The notes under the pieces were generated by a model that was not told where the DNA came from, ran no database searches, and was given only the letters and a program-made list of their open reading frames with translations. Below, piece after piece: positions 58,001-64,000 of a DNA stretch of 64,000 nt. Where the stretch lies: NCBI GenBank assembly GCA_963402885.1, contig OY727095.1, positions 15,815,001-15,879,000 of the forward strand. Reading direction: 5' to 3'. Source of the stretch: Antedon bifida (Eukaryota > Echinodermata > Crinoidea > Comatulida > Antedonidae). Every line of letters begins with the position of its first letter. The first letter of the stretch is position 1. The position numbers and the translations under genes were made by a program.

Positions 58001-61000
58001 TAGGCCTAATATAACATACCTTGATTTGAACTTGTCCCCACATCATCTGTAACAAATAAAATATACAATAATGAAATAATGTTACTTTATATATATATAT
58101 ATTTTAATATATTGTATATTTCCTATTATATTATTAGCTGTTTTAGGTCTTCAACCCTGTACAAGCTTTTAGCTTTTTGTTGTTGATCCTTTTCATCTTT
58201 TATGCATTTTATCTTTACATGTTTTATAATTTTTTTTTTTTGATGAAAAAAATGAATGAAATGAAATGAATTCAATGGATGCTATACAAATTCTATATTG
58301 CCAACACAACAGCACATTATCACATGTTCAAATGTTATAATAAAAGCAGCAAAGTATTTTATAAACCATTGAAGTGTTTTAGATCATCATCACATTCTGT
58401 TATTTCCTTCATCATTTTAATTTTTATTATTCGATCAAAACCAACAGCGATGAAAACCACCATTAATATAAATTTGCTACTTAAAATTGTCTATACCAAT
58501 TCATTTATGGAAAGGAATTACGTTGACCTTCATCCAGTCATTGGAAATGGTACCGGTTGAGAGGGATAAATTAAACAATTTTGAAAGCGGCTCAGCAATA
58601 AATGTAGCAGTTATCTTGAGCATAGTAGAAGTTATACCATCTTGACCTTGTGATTTACCAAATTTAAGCTTGTTTACGAGTCGCAATACCAAAACACTTT
58701 CATGAATATAAATTTGATATCTTGTTATAGTTATATTCTGTTTACTAGGGTAGGAAGCACTCGAGTCGGGGATGACGGGCCAAGTCACACATTGCAAGGG
58801 CATATCACATACTTAGGTTTGGGTTTAGTTTTTTTTCCTCAATTTTGTACTGTTTGAGAGGTTTCACAACATACAGAGCTTTATAAGTCCATGATATTAT
58901 AATATAAATACTCTGCGTATTTGTTAGACTCTCACAATGACGTGCCATATACACATATCCATTTCTAGAACATGTATGCACTCAGAATAAATCATGGTAC
59001 CCATCTTATGCTAAAATAAAATTCATTGATATTAACAAAGACAAATAATTTATTATACAAATAAACGCACAAGTCTAAATTTCTGCGTTAGAGGAGATGC
59101 GGCAAACTTGAGGGTATTTACAATGGTGTATGTTGCACAACATTTTTAATACCAGAGAGTTGCATCTCCAGTAACGCACAAACTTAGAATTGTGCGTTAT
59201 TTGTTTTACAACATGGGTCTATGAATTATTATCACCACTCTGCTCGGCGACCAAATCACCGACAAGGCCTAAGGAGCAGCAATCACCACTTTGCTTGCCG
59301 ACCAAATCACCGTCTAGCCTAGAAAATGGTACAATGCCTAGCACGATCGGTAATACTCTGCCATATGATTTACACGCAGTGGTGTTATGCTTTTTTTCCA
59401 CTTCAGTGATCGCATGACAGTGAAAAAATAAAGAGCGCCATGTGATTCATTTCAGCGCATCTGATTGGCTACTATACATCTTTGAACCCATGTTATAATA
59501 CTAGTTAATTATCATTCATAAAAGTAAAACATAGTTTTTACAATTTAAAATTTTTTTTTTAATAATCTATTTATCTGATATATAATATTTCAATCACCTT
59601 GGTCTCTTTTTCTTCTTTTTCTTCCCTTTTCAATTTCATCTGCAAATAAAATGAAAAATATTACACTAGTTGAACCTTCTGTAAGTGGACACCATTGGGT
59701 CCAGAAAAGTATCTGCTTATAAAAGTGCCTACTTATGACAGATTCAGCTGATAGTATCAATTGAGTGTTTATTAAGGGAGGGGAGGAGCACTGCATACCA
59801 TGTTTAACTATAATCACTTGAGACACAAAGATAAAATTGCTATGCAAGTAATCTACAACAAGCGACAGCTAATCTGAGCTTATCCAATCCTTTACTTGTC
59901 ATTGGTCAAATTACTATTGTTGTGCCTACGTTCTTGTGTTGCGTTCTTGTGTTGCATCCTAGAGATCCAAACAATCGTCATTGAGGGCAGCACAGCATTA
60001 ACAAAGGCAAATACTTTATTATAATTAAATATCATTGAGTCCATAAAAGTACAACATTTTGCAAAATTTATCTACTTATTTCAATCAATTACCTTCATCT
60101 GAATTTCTTCTTTTTCTTTCTGTTTCATCTGCAAATAAAATAAAAAATATTAGTTGAGTGGACACCATTGGGTCCAGCAAAGTGCAATGCACAGCTCATC
60201 TGAGCTTATTCACTTGCCATTGGTTAAATTACTTGTTGTGCCTACATTCTTGTGTTGCATCCTAATGAGATTCAAACTTAACAGCCAACATATTAAACTC
60301 TTGTCAAATAAAAAAAATAAATAGTTTTATAATATTGAACCTTCAACATTCACATTTTTGAATTTTAACTATCTTGACATTAACAAATAGATTGTTAATA
60401 TTTTAATATTTTAACTAAGTAGAGATTATCAATAATGATTCTATTAGTACTACTACTGGTAAGAGGAATGAAGATATCAAAGCTAATAGCAGCATGTTGT
60501 AACAATGTATAGATTATCAATAATGATTCTGATAGTACTACTACTGGTAAGAGGAATGAAGATATCACAGCTAATAGCAGCATGTTGTAACAATGTATAG
60601 ATTATCAATAATGATTCTAACAGTACTACTACTGGTAAGAGGTATGAAGATATCACAGCTAATAGCAAATTGAAGATATTTACTAATTTGTATGTGTTTG
60701 TTTAATTAAATTAAATAATAATCATTTAGTTTATTGTTTATTGGTCAAATAAATAATGAAAATAAACTTGTATGTATATATATATTACTCTTACTTCCAA
60801 ATAGCCGCTGGTAACGTGAAACATCCATTGAAAATGTCGCACCAGTTGTGGTGCATTTTAACTTTCTATACTGGAAATATTCAAGATTTTGAATGTGCTT
60901 CTTTTCTGATGTATTACTGCATTCACAAAGTATGCATCTCTCATATTGAATCCCTCTTCTACCACCATCTTTAGAAGGTGCAAATGACTTCTGGATCGTT

Positions 61001-63744
61001 AACAATACCTACAAATATAAATTGAATGGCAAACTGCAATTAAAACTATACTATGTAGCAACTTTGAATCAGCAGCACAAATTCTTAAAATGTTGTGTTC
61101 ACTAATAATTTACAATACAATAAAAGAGAAAACTAAAACAATAACAAATAAAATATCTAAAATACAATTCTAGTGAATTTTTGAAGACGTTTTTATAAAT
61201 CATTTGTTATTAATTAATGTTATATAATAAAAAAGTCAATAACAACTAGTTTTGACAACTGTACTTTAAGTTGCTTGTACTTTAAATTGATATTATATTA
61301 ACATTTTATCATTTTATAATTAAATTTTAAAGATGTTTTTATATCAATTGTTACTAAGCAATGTTATATTATATCATAATTAATTTACCTCCGCCAAGGA
61401 GGTATATGTAATCGATCGCGTGTGTTTGTCTGTCTGTCTGTTTGTTTGTTAGCAGGATTACTCAAAAGTAATTACAAGATCTTTACCAAAATGAATAGAT
61501 ATGTGGTCAAGGACCATTCCATTAAATTTTGTGACCATTTGGAACCATGGGCCCAATTCTGGACCACTTTTTAGTATACTTTTCAGACCTGCTAGTGTTA
61601 AAAGATAGGACAGAATTTTTCAAAAGCCGGCGAGCAGTCTTAAAGTAACAAGTAAACTGCAAATTGCATTTTCTCAAGAACTACTTGTCCAAGAGTTATA
61701 ATTTGTGATTTGTAATTTTAAAACATAATTTGATTGAATGTGCACGTTTTTGATGCGAGTAGTTTAAAAAACCTATTTCTTTTCAAATTCACTCGTTTGA
61801 TTTTCGCGTTGCTGTTCTATTGTTAGTCAACTGAAGCTATTGTTAATTGAAAGGCTTGTTACATAACCATTACACCAAACTCGCATACGCATGCTTGTAG
61901 TGAAATTAGCCTAAATCACAAACAGCATTAAGACACACACAACTATATATATATCTTATTTAGGAGAATTTTACAGTAGGCGGAGGAATGCACTCTCGGA
62001 GTGGCTTTCTAATTAATAACGTTAACTGAAATCAATAAAGTTTTAACGATATAGTAGATCTTAGCAATAGTGGGCTTAGATGTTTTTTTAATTATTGAAA
62101 ACTAAACCAATCTACAGAATTACAACGTCAAATACAAATTAAGACAATGAAACGGCTAAACGCATTACACAAAAATTATTTTAAATGTTTAAATTATTTT
62201 ATTTATTTTTTTTTTTTTTGTCGTACTATAACAATCTCAAAATCAACCAAAGCATCTATAAAAAATATATAGTTCTCCAAACTGATATGAAATAATAACC
62301 AACCTCTTTACATGCTTCAGAAGAGGGTTCCTCATTACTTGTTTCATTAAGAGCAGGAGTTCTTTTAATAGTCACCTGAAAAAAAGGAAAGTGATGTTTT
62401 GATATTTGAATTTGAGTTTATGAATAGATTAAATTATGATTTATTCACAAGATATTGAATGATACAGTACCTTTAACAAGAACTTTCGCTCATTCTCCTT
62501 AGTTATGAATTTGACAAGAGATAAAGTTACATCATGATCTTGGTCGAAGTAAAGTTCAGCATGATTATACAAGAGTATTGGGTCAACTCCTTTCTTTTGA
62601 AATTTGTTGAGGAAATCAATAATCATATATGGAAACAATACATCTGGCAGATATCCCTTAAAGTCGTAATAGATACTGATAGCTGGAAATTCATCAGGCA
62701 CTGCTTTCACTTCACTTGCTGTCTTGAAAGCAAGGCGTAGTGGCACAAAAAATGATTGCTTTCCAACAGATTCCTGAAATTGTTGATTTGTAAAAATGCC
62801 ATTTAAATTTCTTTTAAGAAAACTAATTTCATGTACATGTTAAAAACATCTTTCAGCAGAAAGTTTAATCAAAATACGTCATAACGCTACAAATAATTAG
62901 AAATTGTATGTAAAATTTCACCAATTATGTATCATATAAAAAATCTTTTTTTCACATATGCTTGCATGCAAAACATAACATGTTAGAAAAGGAAACTTAA
63001 CAAAACCTACTGTAGATGTACTTCCCAAATCTTGGCTGCTGGTTGTCTTCCTTTTACAAATGAAACCTAATTGAATCATCAGTGCTACAAGGAACTCAAA
63101 ATTCTTTCCTTTGTCAACATTACTATCTCTCCATAATTTTCGCAACAACTTTTCTTCCAGTATGCCCTTGTCAAGCTTATCATAAGATTCATTAAACATA
63201 CCGTACTAAAAAAAAATTGTTACTTTCTGTTTTTATTACAGAGTGGCAGGAGGGAATCAAGAGGGATACAGGGAAATAGTCAACAAATAAAGTAAACTTT
63301 TATAACATGAATAAATGTCAATGTATAATGCAGTATTATCATTGTGAAATTACAGTAGTTTGTTGCTGTGCTTTTTACTTTTTCAATTATAATACAATGA
63401 AAGTAACATAATTAAAACTTTAGTCACTTGCAAATGATGCCTTCCAGCATACTTAAATATAGAACATCTTAAGCAAGAAATTTAACACAGAACAGGAATA
63501 ATTATATTACTGCAACACGTTTTTCAAATGCAAGACATTACATGAGTCTACTTACAGATTTTGAGGGAACCACAGTTACAAATGCAGTAACAATTTCAAC
63601 CAGTTTCATCGGATCTAACACTGCTTTATTGATTAGTAATTCGTTGTCAGGCATGTAAACAATTTCACCATGATCGTGCAAGTTTATAAGCAGAACTGAT
63701 TTGGTTTTTTTGTCAATACCATTATTACTTGCCAGCGTTTTGAG
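55057..63744 (-). CDS. ROCO-family protein, 3' part: COR domain plus C-terminal DED-like module
   Basis: Eleven minus-strand exons: 63744-63556, 63205-63011, 62773-62471, 62375-62304, 61008-60795, 60128-60093, 59639-59598, 58046-58020, 57167-57111, 55848-55306 and 55082-55057. All phases agree, giving 567 residues to the stop. Residues 1-229 read as a COR domain (LLINLHDHGEIVYMPDN; YDKLDKGILEEKLLRKLW; FFVPLRLAFKTASEVKAVPD; YLPDVLFPYMIIDFLNKF). Residues 254-325 hold a Cys-rich segment (YERCILCECSN...KCTTTG). A Lys/Arg then Ser/acidic linker follows. The 379-559 exon encodes death-effector-like helices (RYRWLRFLLFSHLSVSEIKN; ELLNALEDKGLISPTNVNLL), possibly two in tandem. The tail is DLSEDDED. 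COR normally follows a ROC GTPase, expected beyond 64000. It is probably a cytosolic signalling or cell-death protein; exact function unknown. Confidence 0.75.
55306..55848 (-). CDS. DED-encoding exon of the COR-DED gene
   Basis: A 543-nt exon, phase 1 at both ends. The first half fits a death effector domain best: a helix with FLLFSHL, then the helix-3/4 region ELLNALEDKGLISPTN. The second half (SYRKRLFTALNQVDPDALRN; NVWDAVLYLEIDKQLVDDLD) has the same helix spacing and an acidic W-containing helix, suggesting a second, diverged DED. A CARD or other death-fold member cannot be excluded. Confidence 0.65.
56921..57100 (+). mobile_element. SINE/LINE-tail-like repeat, intronic
   Basis: Contains tttattaagcgcttataca, caaagcgctgacaga and gatgggttttgaaatagat. 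It is a diverged relative of the repeats at 40237 and 40889. A (tg)n run precedes it, and it ends about 10 bp from the exon at 57111-57167. Confidence 0.5.
57905..57992. repeat. Short hairpin repeat
   Basis: gtgatgtgcccaaatatg at one end and catatgtgggcacatcac at the other form an imperfect inverted repeat. A related gtgtgatgtcg segment lies at 57315. Confidence 0.55.
58503..58800 (-). pseudogene. LINE reverse-transcriptase N-terminal relic
   Basis: Minus-strand reading gives GKSQGQDGITSTMLKITATF then FNLSLSTGTISNDWMKVNVI and PFHK, the start of a LINE RT domain. It lies in an intron of the COR-DED gene and has no RT catalytic motif, so it is a fragment. Confidence 0.75.
60425..60668. repeat. 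About 91-bp tandem repeat
   Basis: Two full copies and one partial copy of gattatcaataatgattct...gaatgaagatatcacagcta. Intronic. The similar ORFs on the minus strand are by-products. Confidence 0.85.
61387..62010. mobile_element. Dispersed CTCCGCC/GGCGGAG element
   Basis: Begins acctccgccaaggaggtata with a tctgtctgtctg run and ends ggcggaggaatgcactctcg. This layout resembles a short dispersed repeat I have seen in many marine invertebrate genomes. It lies in an intron of the COR-DED gene and is non-coding. Confidence 0.55.
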
Positions 63745-64000
63745 CTTTAAAAATTAGTGTTAATCAGATTTTTTTTTAAATGTAGGTATATATTTATTAT
63801 CAACATTATTTTTGTCCTTAACAGCATAAATTTTTTGAGTAAATAACACTTTTTGGTTTTCCAGTGTAGTGAATATAAATAAATGTTACCAAAATAAACA
63901 AAAGGGTTCACTAAGAAGTTTGATACAATATATGTTAACTTTAAGCATAAACAAATAAAGTTTGACATGTTGAATATCAATGGCTCACTTTTTTACAGAT

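Noticed and set aside
60395..60668. Two similar 61-62-residue minus-strand ORFs
   Set aside because: They reflect the 91-bp tandem repeat in an intron.

Overview
The window is animal nuclear DNA, AT-rich and almost entirely split into introns and repeats. Coding sequence occurs only as short exons with GT..AG borders. The deuterostome-type gene families, the frequent AGGCCTA palindromes and the range of DNA transposons suggest an invertebrate deuterostome, most likely an echinoderm. That assignment is inferred from sequence style and was not tested by any search.

Two host genes lie on the minus strand. At the right, 55057-63744 holds the 3' part of a ROCO-type gene: a COR domain, a Cys/His-rich segment, a linker built from microexons, then a death-effector-like (DED) module and a stop codon. 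Its upstream part, expected to carry the ROC GTPase, lies beyond position 64000. At the left, an ankyrin-repeat gene appears to start at 39178 and runs towards position 1. It uses 105-nt exons that each encode one 35-residue ankyrin repeat. Three of them sit in a 1.21-kb tandem amplification (4054-7975), one at 34408-34512, and further relics lie between.

The ankyrin gene's introns hold nested mobile DNA. Positions 1-4053 and 7976-26496 are tandem arrays of Helentron-like rolling-circle elements about 1.1-1.6 kb long. They carry a GGTTATCCGC hairpin at the 5' end and a GACGAGTTC hairpin followed by CTAG at the 3' end. The neighbouring ankyrin unit supplies the empty site and shows precise insertion between two T residues. 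One Helentron unit is split by a 13,426-bp DNA transposon (12226-25651) with 337-377-bp terminal inverted repeats and a target duplication. This transposon carries two intact convergent genes: a 6-exon IS3-like DDE transposase (plus strand, 482 aa) and a 14-exon gene (minus strand, 631 aa) for a HECT E3 ubiquitin ligase with a UBZ-like zinc finger. All exon phases agree across both genes. This is the most striking object in the window.

Positions 27337-31514 are a foldback-type element whose long inverted repeats are built from a 20-bp minisatellite; it has an 8-bp target duplication and contains its own Helentron copy (29077-30290). A TTAA-flanked MITE (32830-33942), a 5'-truncated LINE with an open reverse transcriptase frame (34695-36806), a 71-bp satellite (37281-38690) and a 31-bp minisatellite (about 39310-42075) follow. 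From 42 to 55 kb I recognise no gene, only MITEs, a Mutator-like element with a 9-bp target duplication, a pogo-like MITE, a large diverged inverted repeat, LINE relics and tandem repeats.
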